From Pilatotrama ljubarskyi (taxonomy: Eukaryota > Basidiomycota > Agaricomycetes > Polyporales > Polyporaceae), in NCBI GenBank assembly GCA_022385805.1, contig MU277673.1:841254-900355 (forward strand): 59,102 bases of DNA, in the 5' to 3' direction. The notes below the pieces were generated by a model. That model ran no database searches, had not been told where the DNA came from, and saw only the letters and a program-made list of their open reading frames with translations. Numbering within the stretch: the first letter of the stretch is position 1; each line of letters begins with the position of its first letter. A program made the position numbers and the translations under genes. Positions 48,268-58,806 of the stretch are shown in pieces.

Positions 48268-50279
48268 ATGACGAGCAGTGGTCAGCGATCGTTCCTGGTA
48301 GGAGTGGGGTGTACGGCGTTCATCAAGGTAGGCCCAGAACAGTGCTATTGGGATATGTGAAGCTGAGAGGCATTATCTCAGCCCAGGGGACTTAGGTCGA
48401 CAGAAGAGGTGTGTAGACCAACTTGTGGTAGCCACATGGACATTCTCTTAGCACTCGACGCCGTAGATGGGCCTTGAAGCAGCAACAAAAGCTCTCCTGG
48501 ATGCCGGTAGGCTGCAGTCCACTGCGGGATCCCAAGTGCACCACTCATTGTCATGGGCGATACAACTGCGCAGGCCTGACTTATGACGATGTCGAAGCGG
48601 CCTTCGTGGGCTACTGCTATGGGGACTCTACTGCTGGCCAGGTGCGCTGTCTCCAGCCTGCGTCATAGTCGTCCTCTGAAGACGCTTCCAGAGGGCATTG
48701 TACCAACTCGGGATGACCGGCATCCCCATCACCAATGTCAACAATAACTGTTCGACCGGGAGTACCGCACTATACAACGCCAACAATCTGGTGAAGGGCG
48801 GGCTCGTGAATTGTGCGTTGGCGCTTGGCTTCGAGCGCATGGCGCGCGGCAGTCTGGGCACGAACTTCCCCGACAGGGAGTCGCCCATCCAGGTGTTCAA
48901 CAACGCCTCGTACGAGCTGGAGGACAGCCTCAGCGCAGGCAAGAACCACGGCCCCGGCGCGCCTCGGATGTTTGCGAATGGCGCGCAGGAGTACTTCGAC
49001 AAGTACGGCGCCAACATCAACCACCTTGCTCAAATCGGTGCGAGCTACAAGCTACGCTCGGTGGGAGGGGAGCTGATTCGTAATGGGTCAATATAGCGAG
49101 CAAGAACCATAAGCACTCTGTGAACAACCCGTACTCGCAGTTCCGCGATGGGTGGACGGTCGAGCAGGTGCTCGCTGCGCCGATGATCAACAAGCAACTG
49201 ACGAAGTACATGTGCAGCCCCACCTCCGTACGTTGCCCTAGTATGTCGTCCAACCTAGCATACTCATGACCATCAGGATGGCGCCGCGTGCTGCATCGTC
49301 GCCTCCGAAGAATTCGTACGGAACCACGGCCTGCAGAACCAGGCCATCGAGATCGTCGCTCAGGCGCTCACGACCGACGAGCCTGCTACTTTCGAGAGCA
49401 AGAGCGCTATGGAGGTGGTCGGCTTCAGCATGTCCAAGAGTGCGGCGGACAAGGTGTTTTCCCAGGCCGGCCTGAACGGACGCGAGGGACGCGATCAGGT
49501 CGGCGTGGTCGAGTTGCACGACTGCTTCGCCGCCAATGAGGTCAGCTTGCAACAGAGAAGCTGTTGCCAGTGTTCGTCGCTGACGGACGCGCACTAGCTT
49601 CTCACGTACGACGCTCTTGGACTTTGCGAGCCTGGACAGGCACATAAGATGGTTGAACGTGGTGACAATACGGTAAGTTCACATTGTCCTCTTGGCAGCA
49701 CCGACTGACATCTGTATAGTACGGCGGGAAATACGTGATCAATCCCAGCGGTGGCCTTGAAGCAAAGGGACACCCTCTGGGAGCCACCGGCCTGGGCATG
49801 CATTTCTACATCGCCAGTAAGTCGCTCCTAATAGAACGCCACGATCAACGTACTCACTGTGCGAACCCGTCCGCAGTGCAATTGCGGCAGTGTGAGTGAT
49901 CGACGCGTCCCTCTTCGGTCGTATTGCCTGATAGCTGAGGGAAACTCACAGGGGCCGGGCCTATGCAAGCACCAGGCCTCTTCGACGTCCCTGACAAGCG
50001 CGGCAAGTACGGCTTGGTGCACAATATCGGTCTTGGCGGCGCAGTCGTCTGCAGCCTGCTGCGCCGACCGGAGTTCTACGCTGAAGGCGGGGAAGACGGG
50101 CGGAAGAGGTGAGCGCCTACGAGGAAAGAATTGTATGTGAATGCAGTAGCTGACAGGATGTGGGTGCCAGACTTGGCTACAACCATGCCCATGAATGCCG
50201 GCCCATCACGCGCGCGGACGTGGATAAGGTGAAGTCGCGCAAGAATTCACCGTATCTCTTGCAGCGTGCGAAGCTCTGA
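48268..50279 (+). CDS. Peroxisomal SCP2-type thiolase
   Basis: Thiolase-superfamily enzyme related to the thiolase half of SCPx, which cleaves branched or sterol-derived 3-ketoacyl-CoA; substrate in this fungus unknown. Twelve exons (48268-48327, 48382-48408, 48467-48506, 48574-48641, 48692-49037, 49097-49227, 49277-49540, 49598-49672, 49720-49816, 49877-49891, 49952-50108, 50171-50279) give 462 aa. The reactive Cys is in [10 protein letters not shown] (residue about 85), and the active-site His in [14 protein letters not shown]. There is no C-terminal SCP2 sterol-carrier domain. The protein ends R-A-K-L, a PTS1-type peroxisome signal. Exon 10 is 15 nt. Its promoter faces LIP2 (352 bp). Confidence 0.93.
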
Positions 50280-50608
50280 GTGGTTTTCTCGTGGATCTCC
50301 TCTCTCGTGTGTTGCTTGTATCTACAGTTCTAGGATGCCGTTGTACCAATAGTATATGTTCTCCCATGTATGCTCGTCATGCTGGAGAATGCTTGTCCAG
50401 CTTCGGCGTGCAGCTAAAGTGAGTCCGTTGTCTCCTCGCTTCGATTGTCAAAAGCTCATGTCTCGCATTGTCCGTACACGAAGAACACGTCGACAATGTA
50501 TTGAATGTTGTCCTACAGTATTGCGCAAAACTCACACTGAGATATAACATCGTCGAACCAGTCCAAAGGCCAGCTGTGGACTAGGACCATTGGCTCGGTG
50601 CCAACATA

Positions 50609-51084
50609 TCAGTACTCCTCCGAGCGTGCGGGACTCCCGTTCTTGCGTCGGCGGGATTTTGACGGCGTTGCTCCCCAAGCGAGGTTATCATCCTCGAGCA
50701 TGTCCGCAACATCAGGCTGGGGACGGGCGTTAATCACGATGAACTTGGTCAATAAGTGTTGAGCGAGGGACTCACCAGCTCTTCTTTCGGACGTCGTAGC
50801 CGACTCAGGACGGAGCGGCCACTCTCTCGGCTATCCTCCGTCGGTGCGCTCTGCAGAGGGAACCTGGTGAGTTGCAGCCCGTGCTTCGTGTTGAGTGACA
50901 TGCTTACCGTTGACGCGAAGCTTCTTGTCAAGCTGCCTGAGCTATGAGAGTGATGCGATCCCTGTAGATGTGACAGATCCTGCAACGACGAGGTGAGGTT
51001 CTGTATACTCGGGACCTGAATGCTATGACTGCCTACCTGGCCATTGCTAGTAGAAAGTCCCATGCGACGAGCAAGGCGCTTCAT
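50609..51084 (-). CDS. Small Ser-rich protein with DDN-x-AWG motif, member 2
   Basis: Exons 51037-51084, 50908-50961, 50776-50850 and 50609-50716 (48, 54, 75, 108 nt) give 94 aa; all introns are phase 0, as in members 1 and 3. It starts MKRLARRMGLSTSNGQ, continues with a Ser/His-rich segment (GSHHSHSSGSL), then RSVLSRLRRPKEEL. The last exon begins PDVADMLEDDNLAWGATP and ends with a basic stretch, SKSRRRKNGS. The first intron (75 nt) is divisible by three and open throughout, so keeping it would insert 25 residues without shifting frame. No signal peptide or membrane helix. Inverted relative to members 1 and 3. Function unknown. Confidence 0.75.
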
Positions 51085-53407
51085 AGGAGATGGACGAGCG
51101 GCAGTAGAGCGATCGTCGACGTCCGGTGCAAGACTCTAAGAGGTAAGAGTTAGCACCAGACGGGGATCGTTGGGAGTCGTGTTACTGACTGTCGGCTCCC
51201 AGGACGACGAATACTTTGGTGGAGTGTTCATTGCGGGGGAGTTCAAGGGTAGGGGACTGGGTGAGTATGTTTCAAGAGCGATACGAGCGTGTTGCTTTGC
51301 TGCGGTCCTCCCAAGGTCAAGCTTATATGCTGATAGCCGTACCAGCCTGCAGGTGCAGACCTATACTTCGGGCCACACCCGAGGCTCGGCACACCGCGTT
51401 AGGTGCGAGTTTTCATGAGCCCGATGCGGCGCCTCCGGCCCCTTGTTACTTTCGTCTCACCCACCGTCGATGTTGCCCGGGAATGCCACCGAGTAGCCCG
51501 CGGCTGTTACGCCAATCTCCGGTTGCTGAACACGGTAGTAAGTGTGAACGGGTGACCGCTACTCTCACGCTGTACCGGCTTCCTCTCCTCTTCCCAGCGC
51601 TTCGACGGACGCTCGTGGACCGGGACCGACAAGAGCCAGATCCACTCGCTCCACGAGAACGCTGTGTTCACTGACTCATGGCACATCGTAGAGGCATGGA
51701 TTGGTCCCGCACAATCGATGGTTCCTTCTCTTGCGATCGCCGTGCGACAACGGCCACCGAGAATCGCGCGATTGTCGTATGCACCTTGGATTTTGTGGCC
51801 TCGTGACATGACGGCTGGGAGGACCTGTATGTCTTGAACACCCAGAATCTTCTGTCGTAGTTCCTGCGGGTTCCGAGGGCAGCCAATCTTGCGACCACAG
51901 TAGGCAGCTACAGACCTTCTCCGTTCCCGATCCGAACGCTGCACTCTGCGACCTGTGAGAAATGGTACCGCAATACTTATCTCAGATTTCGTGAAGGCTT
52001 GCTTGCTGACGTAGTTTCAGGCGTTACATCTGTCCCTACATGCGCATATGTCGTTTCCGAGCCTGAGGTCGATGGGGCAGGTGGCACTACAGCGACCGAA
52101 CTTGACTACTCTTTTAGGTCACGGCCTCATATCGTACGCTGCTCAGGCGCACTATGCGCATAGAGGGGCCGAAGCCACTCACGAATCCTGTCGTGGCTTC
52201 ATACTGTTTTTGTGAGCATTGTCACCTCTCTGCTCCTCGTAGCTCGAGGAAGTCGTCAGGTCTCAGGTACATCGAGAGCCCTCAAGACTACCGAGAAGGC
52301 ACGCAGCCCGTATGATAGGTATGCTTGCCGCTGTGAGAGTCCTGTTGATGGGAATCTCACACCATCTATACCAGTTAAGGGCACAATCTCGTTATACAGC
52401 CTGGTCGACGTGACGCAAGGCCTGTAAGGACTTCTTTTGGTATGTCATGACAGACTGGAGCTTCTGGCGGGCTCAAAATAAACACAGGCTCCAGTGCATC
52501 TTCATACAGCCATCCGCCCCACTCCGGGTTCTTTATCCGGCTAGAACGTGTGTCAAGTTCCAGTCGATCCAAGCCTATTGCTCTGTTCGCCCTTTCTTTC
52601 CCACCACAAGGTCCTCCTTCACTGTCCCGGTATTCGAGCGGATGCAACCCCTTGCCTAGCCACTTGGCCATGAAACGGATGACGTGCAAGACACAATTCT
52701 TTACCCACGATGACCGTGCAGCTCGAGTCGCGTTCGTGCCCAAGTGCATCCGACGGCGAGCTGGTTCGTGCATTTCCGGCCTCGGCGTCCGTTCGTCTCC
52801 TGCTTCTCCCGCTCATGCCCACTGCGGTCGCTTACTACTCAAGGGCATCACCAGGTCGTGACCCCGGCGAATCTGACAAACCACTCACGTCCGTCTGCGC
52901 ATTTGGCACGAGAACTCTGCCTCCAGGAACATCGAGGTTGTAATGCGGTCACGAGATCGCATTACTGTCTTCGCTTGTCTGACCAACCTGCGACGGCTCG
53001 GATGCCGGTACGTGCCAGACGCTGGGAACGCGCAGCCCAACGGGAGTGACAACCGTAATAGATCGCTCGACGTGCCTTTTGCGCCCAGGTCACGGAGGAC
53101 AACGCAGGCACAGCATTCTCCGTCATCGGAGCTGCCCCCGCTCTACCCCGCACTGTCGTCCTGCCCCTTCCCGTCCTGGGCTGTCCTCGCCAGCGATGGT
53201 GGCCGGGTCAGCTGTTCTGCGGCCATTGTAGAACGCCGCACAACCTGGACGCCGGCAAGGTGTGGCGCCGGACCCGTGCTCCCCTTTACGAGATGGTTGG
53301 GCAGACGGGAGATCCGCCCACAGTGCCTGGTGCCATTAGTTGCATGATATCCCGCTAAGCCGCGGCTGTTCCGTCAAGAAACGGGCGTCACGCCGCGGCT
53401 TGGACGC
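51085..53407. other. 2.3-kb gap, no gene recognised
   Basis: Several frames of 100-150 codons occur on both strands (for example 51507-51944 minus and 52943-53347 plus), but none shows a known domain, a plausible splice chain or a signal peptide. Confidence 0.4.
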
Positions 53408-53413
53408 TATAAG
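53408..53413 (+). promoter_or_regulatory. TATA box of DDN-AWG family member 3
   Basis: TATAAG about 223 bp upstream of the ATG at 53631; a pyrimidine-rich leader follows. Confidence 0.4.
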
Positions 53414-53630
53414 AGAGTCGATGTCGGAGCATGACCATCTCCTCGAACAAACCTGACTTCCTGCCCCCTCCTCCCCATCTGCCGCTCTCAGTTGATCACC
53501 TTCTGCAAGTGCCCACTACTCTCAGCACCAGTGCCGCTTGACTCTGCCCAACAAAGACCTATCCAACACATCTGTCCATTGTACCCTCGATCACTCCTCG
53601 GTGTCGATCACGTATTCCATCCGATACTCA

Positions 53631-54073
53631 ATGGCGCCTCTCTTCGCGAAGCTCTTCTCCCAGCGCAGCTCCAGCGTACGTCTCCGCTCTTGCACCATAC
53701 ACTATTTATACATACAGTCGGTCTGACCACGAGCTATCTATACAGCAATCCACTAGGTCGGACAGACGCAGCTCGGTAGATTCCTACGACTCTTCTGAGA
53801 GCTATGTCATCTCTCTCGTGAGTCTTCCATCAGTACCTCCTGCTGGTCTTCGTTCGTTCATGCCTCTTCCTCCTTGGTTCAGCCTGCAATTTACCCTGCG
53901 GCCGCTTCTTTGTCTCCAGTGAACTCCACTACGAGCAGCGTGCAGTCCGTAAGTACCGAGCCGTCCCAAATACATTTGCGCCCGCGCTGATAGTATCCTC
54001 GTAGGCGGAGATGATAGATGACGACAACCTCGCATGGGGTCGTCCCTCCCGGTTCGGCAGCCGCCGTTCATAG
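53631..54073 (+). CDS. Small Ser-rich protein with DDN-x-AWG motif, member 3
   Basis: Exons 53631-53675, 53746-53817, 53883-53948 and 54005-54073 (45, 72, 66, 69 nt) give 83 aa, again with three phase-0 introns. It starts MAPLFAKLFSQRSSS, close to member 1 (LFKLSQSSS). The second exon has S-D-R-R-S-S-V-D-S, matching member 1's S-R-R-S-S-V-A-S. The last exon codes AEMIDDDNLAWGRPSRF and ends G-S-R-R-S. Exon 2 uses the second of two nearby acceptors, since the first leads straight to a stop. Function unknown. Confidence 0.8.
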
Positions 54074-54879
54074 TTGCGGACTCCGTGGCGAGGCCCCTGA
54101 GGCCTTGTCAATGATTCCTTGTCTGTTGAACGACCCGAGACAGGTGTCGAATGCCCCTCCTAGTGTACGCTATGCACGAAGTAGTCATGATCCTGTATAA
54201 TACGGTACTCCCGTATCGCCTGCTGTACCATAATGTACGATACTTCTACACCACCCGTGTACGACACCCAAATGACACCCTCGAAAACGATGCTCGGTTC
54301 TTCGCGTCCACGCTCTCAAGCTGTGCATCACATTAATTGCTAGCGAGATACAGTAAGCCTCGGAGAGAAGACGAACGCAATGCAAATAGGAGCGTCCAGG
54401 ATACCACAACAGCCGCTCTAGCTACCTTGTACAGACTACACACGAAGGGCGATGCTGAGCTCCTCGAGCTGCTAGCCGTGTGCCGTAGATCGATGTTGTC
54501 GTCATGAGGAAACTGTGCGTACGCACGTGGATAAGTATCAACGAGCGATTGGTGAGGACGGCTACCGTACCGTTACTGTAAGTCGTGAGGTGGATACTGG
54601 ACACTGGCGGACGCGTGCCAGACCATGATCGCGAGCCGAGAGAGACGAAATGTGATGCATCTCGCACGGCGTAGGGTACGTGAATGGAAAGTCCGGAAAA
54701 CAGAGGCAGCGAAGACGCTCAGCTGCCCTCGCGACAGGACTGAGGTCGGCTCTCCGCGGCATCCACGGGCGACATCCACAGTCCCATGTCGTCGTCGCCC
54801 TCGAGTAATCGGCGTTCGTCGCGCGCTACGAGAACCCGAAGTCTGCCCATGCCGCTGCATTGAGCGCTGAGGTCGTGAA
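54074..54879. other. Gap, nothing recognised
   Basis: No gene can be supported here on either strand. Confidence 0.35.
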
Positions 54880-55841
54880 CTAGGATCCACAGGGTCGACA
54901 CGCCTCCTTCGTCGCGAAGGCGATGGCTGGGGTTGCTGCAGTTGTCTCTCTGGTACATGGGGCAAGGAAAGCGAAAGGGAGATGGCCGGCCGGCGAAGGG
55001 GAGGGGAGGGAGGGGAGGAAGGACTCTCCCGTGTCTCGGATGTTCATGGTGTACTGGGTGCTAGGAGGCGTGGGGTGGGAGGTCGTCCCGCTGGATACGG
55101 TGTCAGCGGCGTATGGGGCTCTCATGGCGGAGTAGCCCCGCGCGCGAGTGTAGAAGACGAAGGCATAGCGAAAGGCGGACGATATGATGCTGACGTCGAC
55201 TCCGCGGTCAGTGCACCGAATGCGCGCGCCTGCACCTTCGCGAACAGATGCGCGTGGTGGCGCGACAGTGTTGTCGTCGAGTCGCCACGCCTGGACCATG
55301 CGGCTCAGGACCATGTTCGAGTTTGATGACATCGTCGGGGGTGAAGTCAGGTACGTCGCCGAGATGGTGCACGATGGCCCCAGTGTGCACCGTGCGAAGG
55401 CGTAAGCGAAGAATGCGGTGGTGATTCCTCGGTGGACGTGTCGCGCTTCCTGTACCGCTTCCGCCTGCAACAATAGGAGACGATGACAATGACTACCACG
55501 AGCCACAGGAGGCCACAGGAGGCCGCCGTCCACCGAGAGATAAGCGACGATGATGGCTTGGGATGAATTCGATGCACGTTCGGCCATCATGCATGCCTCC
55601 AGCAGCAGTCCGGACTCCATAAGGACCAGCCAGGCGCGACGTCGTGCACTGAGGCAATAGATGGCTGCGGCGAGTTTCTGAAGCTCGAGTGTGCAGAGTG
55701 TGGAGCATTTGGTCCACTGGCAAGGTCTCCTGGCTTGCCGTACGAAACAGAGTGAGACGTGACATTTTCAGGGGGTGGACTCACCGGCATTCTACACTTT
55801 CCCTTCCTCTGAAATTCAAGGGAATGGACGTTTGCCGCCAC
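54880..55841 (-). CDS. Possible single-pass membrane protein (weak)
   Basis: A minus-strand region with long open frames in all three phases. One short frame encodes a strong membrane helix followed by a basic stop-transfer run (GLLWLVVVIVIVSYCC then RRKRYRKRD), a pattern rarely seen by chance. A plausible first exon starts at 55841 (MAANVHSLEFQRKGKCRMP) and ends at a GTGAGT donor. The exon chain linking these pieces could not be settled, so boundaries are approximate and the protein may be a relic. Confidence 0.3.
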
Positions 55842-56687
55842 CGCGTAGGCGACGGCGACAGCACCCTCTTCTGACTTACAGCCGTTTCACTAGGTCCGTA
55901 AACGAGACGTCTACGGCAACTTCGGAAGAACCTGTATGTTCGGCAGGGCCTGCGCTGCGCTTCCGAGCGCCAGAAAGTAATAATGGCAAATACGTACGCC
56001 AGACTATGGCCGATATCGAGAAGAGGAATACACTGATGAACATGACCTGTGTGTCAAGGACGTGCCCCTTGTCCGGCAAGGCGTGTCGTGACCGTGGTCG
56101 GGAGTGGCTGCTCAGTGGCAGAGAGGCGCAAGGTGGGGACGAACGGATCAAGTCTTCGACAACGTAATATGCTCCTCGTACCTCCGTCAGCTTGTGCTGT
56201 TCTCCTTTTGGCTATGCACACGACGATGCGGCGTAAATACTCTCCTCTCTTCCAGTCAAGCTGCTTCACCGTCTCCGGGCAGGAGCGAGTTCTGGGAGCA
56301 GGCGCTCGATTGTCACGGCGATTAGTACACATGATGATGCTCCATCTCGAAGAAAGGTGCTGCGACGGTCGACTTGTTCATGGCTCCATGGAGGACTGTA
56401 ATGGCGCGGGTTGAAGACGAGGTCGGGGAGACGAGTACTCGAGCTGAGCAGGCGACGTGGGAGAGAGCAGCAAGGGCGCCGGGACGCGCGTTGATTCTGC
56501 AAGAATAGCATGACGTGAGCGAGAGGACTTGGTATCAGTCGCCATGACCTACGGAACGATCGAGTGTAGTACAAGATGAGAGAAATCGAGACTGGGCGTA
56601 GTGGAGAGAACGATGCACGAGACGCTGGGCGTGTTAGGCGCTCCCGCCATAATATTATAATAACAACGCCTACTTACTGTAATAGCG

Positions 56688-57188
56688 ATGACGAGTGCGG
56701 CAACCTCTAGACCTCAGCGCTCAGCTCCGGACCTCTTCTTTGCGACCACCAGCTTAGCGATTCCAGCTGCACCGTCGACCCGGATTCCTTGGACGACGAG
56801 CCCATCCTCCGGGACGCCTCGGACGCTGTGGACGCATCACCCGCGCCTGGTGAGCAGTCATCGGCCACTTCTCACCGATATATTGTAATCAATGTCTGGA
56901 TCTGGCGAGCACGACTTCAATACTTCGGCACACGTTCCTCCAGTTCCTTCATCCCTCGTGCCACAGCCGCTTCCCATCATTTTTCTTCAGCATACTCGTC
57001 CACCACGGGCGGGCGAAGGCCTTCGACACCACACGACCTACGAGCAACCAGTGCTGCACGCGCTACAAGACATTGCCGGGCTGGCGAGAGTGACCGAGCG
57101 GGGCCTCGGTGGCGGGTGGACCGACGTCTGCTATCTCGAGCCGCGTCATATCACTCACTTCCGCGGGCAGCCCGCTGCTGACTGTTAA
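56688..57188 (+). CDS. Possible small protein, exon structure unresolved
   Basis: Two segments look coding: an acidic one near 56755-56850 (DSLDDEPILRDASDAVDASP), flanked by a possible TAG acceptor and a GTGAGC donor, and a second from 56892 to the stop at 57188 (contains VLHALQDIAGLARVTERGL). No family is recognised and the join is not proven. It could also be one or two chance frames. Confidence 0.25.
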
Positions 57189-57401
57189 ATAGCTGATGAG
57201 GCAACGCACCCAAACCGACACACAGCGCGGCACGTCTGTTCCAACGATGCAGCTGTGGGGAACGGAGGCTTTGCCCAAGTCACGCGTTCCAGCATCAGAT
57301 GCTCGGTTTGCTATCCTAGATGGCCGACCGGCTAGGCTATTGCAAGCTCTGCATAGGTAGCATTTAGGCAGTCTTTGTGCCTACTCCCGCTCCTTCAACG
57401 A

Positions 57402-57701
57402 CTACTTCGAGTAATCGGAGACTTCGAGCCTGTAGCTCCGACCCATCTCGACTCCAATCCTAGCATCGGTTGCCACCGACTTGAGTTCGTACTCAAGCTT
57501 GTTGACATCCGGACAATTCAAGACACCTTTCTCATGCAGCTTGCGTACAGCTGCCTTCAACCAGATGCGGCAACTCCACTGTTGCGGTGCGTCCTCGGGT
57601 GGGGTTTCCATCGGGATGGTCTTCAGATACTCATCGATTTTCTCCATGGTTATACCTTCCGGGAGTGTGCCTGTTGAAGTGCTTGGTAAGGCAGGATTCA
57701 C
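57402..57701 (-). pseudogene. C-terminal fragment of an uncharacterised basidiomycete protein
   Basis: A 99-codon frame resembling the C-terminal part of mushroom proteins of unknown function (possibly DUF6914): WSCRIWLKAAVRKLHEKGVL, then PDVNKLEYELKSVA, ending at a TAG. The expected N-terminal portion was not found in frame upstream, although an acceptor-like CAG sits just before 57701. It is either the last exon of a gene whose other exons I could not chain, or a truncated relic. Confidence 0.35.
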
Positions 57702-58106
57702 TGGGTGGAAGGACCTCGGAGTCAGAGGTGTAGTGGTTCAGAGTTACTGATAATAGATCCCGATTTCGGACTTTAAATGCGCGAAGAGCTCTAACCCTCG
57801 GGTGGCTGCGGGCTACCGTGGGTTTGTCTGGATTGGCCATGCACTCGAGGTTAGAGTGCGTGAGCCATCCGCAGGTCGATATAGCTGCAAGTAGCTCTCC
57901 CACACCTGTCTAGTCAACCTTCGAGCTCAAGCCGTTATACAGGGTGCAGTAGGTGAGCGTTCTCCGATTCAGAAATATTATATTTTTGGCAATGCATACA
58001 TATTGGGTGATTTGAACAGATAAATTATATTAATATTGCTGCCATGATATCCTATAATACATTGCACACGGCACCGGTACTGTACGTCACCAACCCAGCA
58101 TACACT

Positions 58107-58457
58107 CACCAGAGATGTATGTATTCCACTCATCCCGGCTCTGACTGTGACAGGCCTTGTATGTGATATCGACGACCGTGCTTGAGCATCTGATCCTGTC
58201 AACTGCGGTTAAGAGTCGTAATCGAGCCATGACAACGCATATACTCACTGTGAACATTGGTAGTGACTCGGACGAGGGCAACATCTGGGCACTCCGCGCG
58301 ACCTGTGCGGTACTGTATCAGTAGCTGGCAGTGTACTATAGAAACATGGGGGCTTACCGCATACCTCTTCATCTTCGGGAGTGGAGTCCATCCAACACGG
58401 CAGCTCCACATCGGATTGGTGGTGCTGGCGAAAGTCAACAAACACCGAGCTCGGCAT
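58107..58457 (-). CDS. Possible gene of two or more exons (weak)
   Basis: Starting at the ATG at 58457 (MPSSVFVDFRQHHQSDVELP), one frame and then a second share protein-like composition. A segment YRTGRAECPDVALVRVTTNV ends at a GTGAGT donor near 58250. An exon between about 58115 and 58206 (TVVDITYKACHSQSRDEWNT) is flanked by CAG and GTGAGT. The first junction would need an intron of only 22-29 nt, too short, so the model is incomplete. No family recognised. Confidence 0.3.
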
Positions 58458-58710
58458 ATATGAGTAAGCGACTACATAAACGGGGACTTACACTTTGAGA
58501 GAGCTGACCATATGCGCCTTCAGTATGCGGAGGCGTCCTAGTTGCGGCTTCGAAGCGAGCTATTGAATGTGCTGACCGCTCACCTGGTAGCCATGTGCCG
58601 GTGGACTGTAGGAGGGACTGCGGCGGGAGAATGCCTAGGGGGGGTGGTAGGGAAGGTAAGGCGCTGATGCGACCCCACTCCGCGCACGAGGCCGCGGAGC
58701 ACCGAAGCCG

Positions 58711-58806
58711 CTCCCTTCGCGCATCTTCGCTCATCTTCGCTGTTCTTCGCAGTTCTTCGCAGCTTCGCAGGCCCTCGCAGCTTCGCCCGCCTTCGCAGCT
58801 TTGCAG
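58711..58806. repeat. CTTCGC-type 10-bp degenerate tandem repeat
   Basis: Five successive 10-bp units at 58711-58760 all end in TTCGC (for example gcatcttcgc, tcatcttcgc, tgttcttcgc, agttcttcgc). They are followed by shorter units such as agcttcgcag up to about 58806. More GCGAAG or CTTCGC copies are scattered to 59040. It reads open in several frames on the minus strand, but the Arg/Lys/Ala-rich translation looks like a by-product of the repeat. Confidence 0.6.

Noticed and set aside
51507..51944. 145-codon minus-strand frame that looks somewhat protein-like
   Set aside because: No family recognised, no donor/acceptor chain, and the region lacks any other gene signal.
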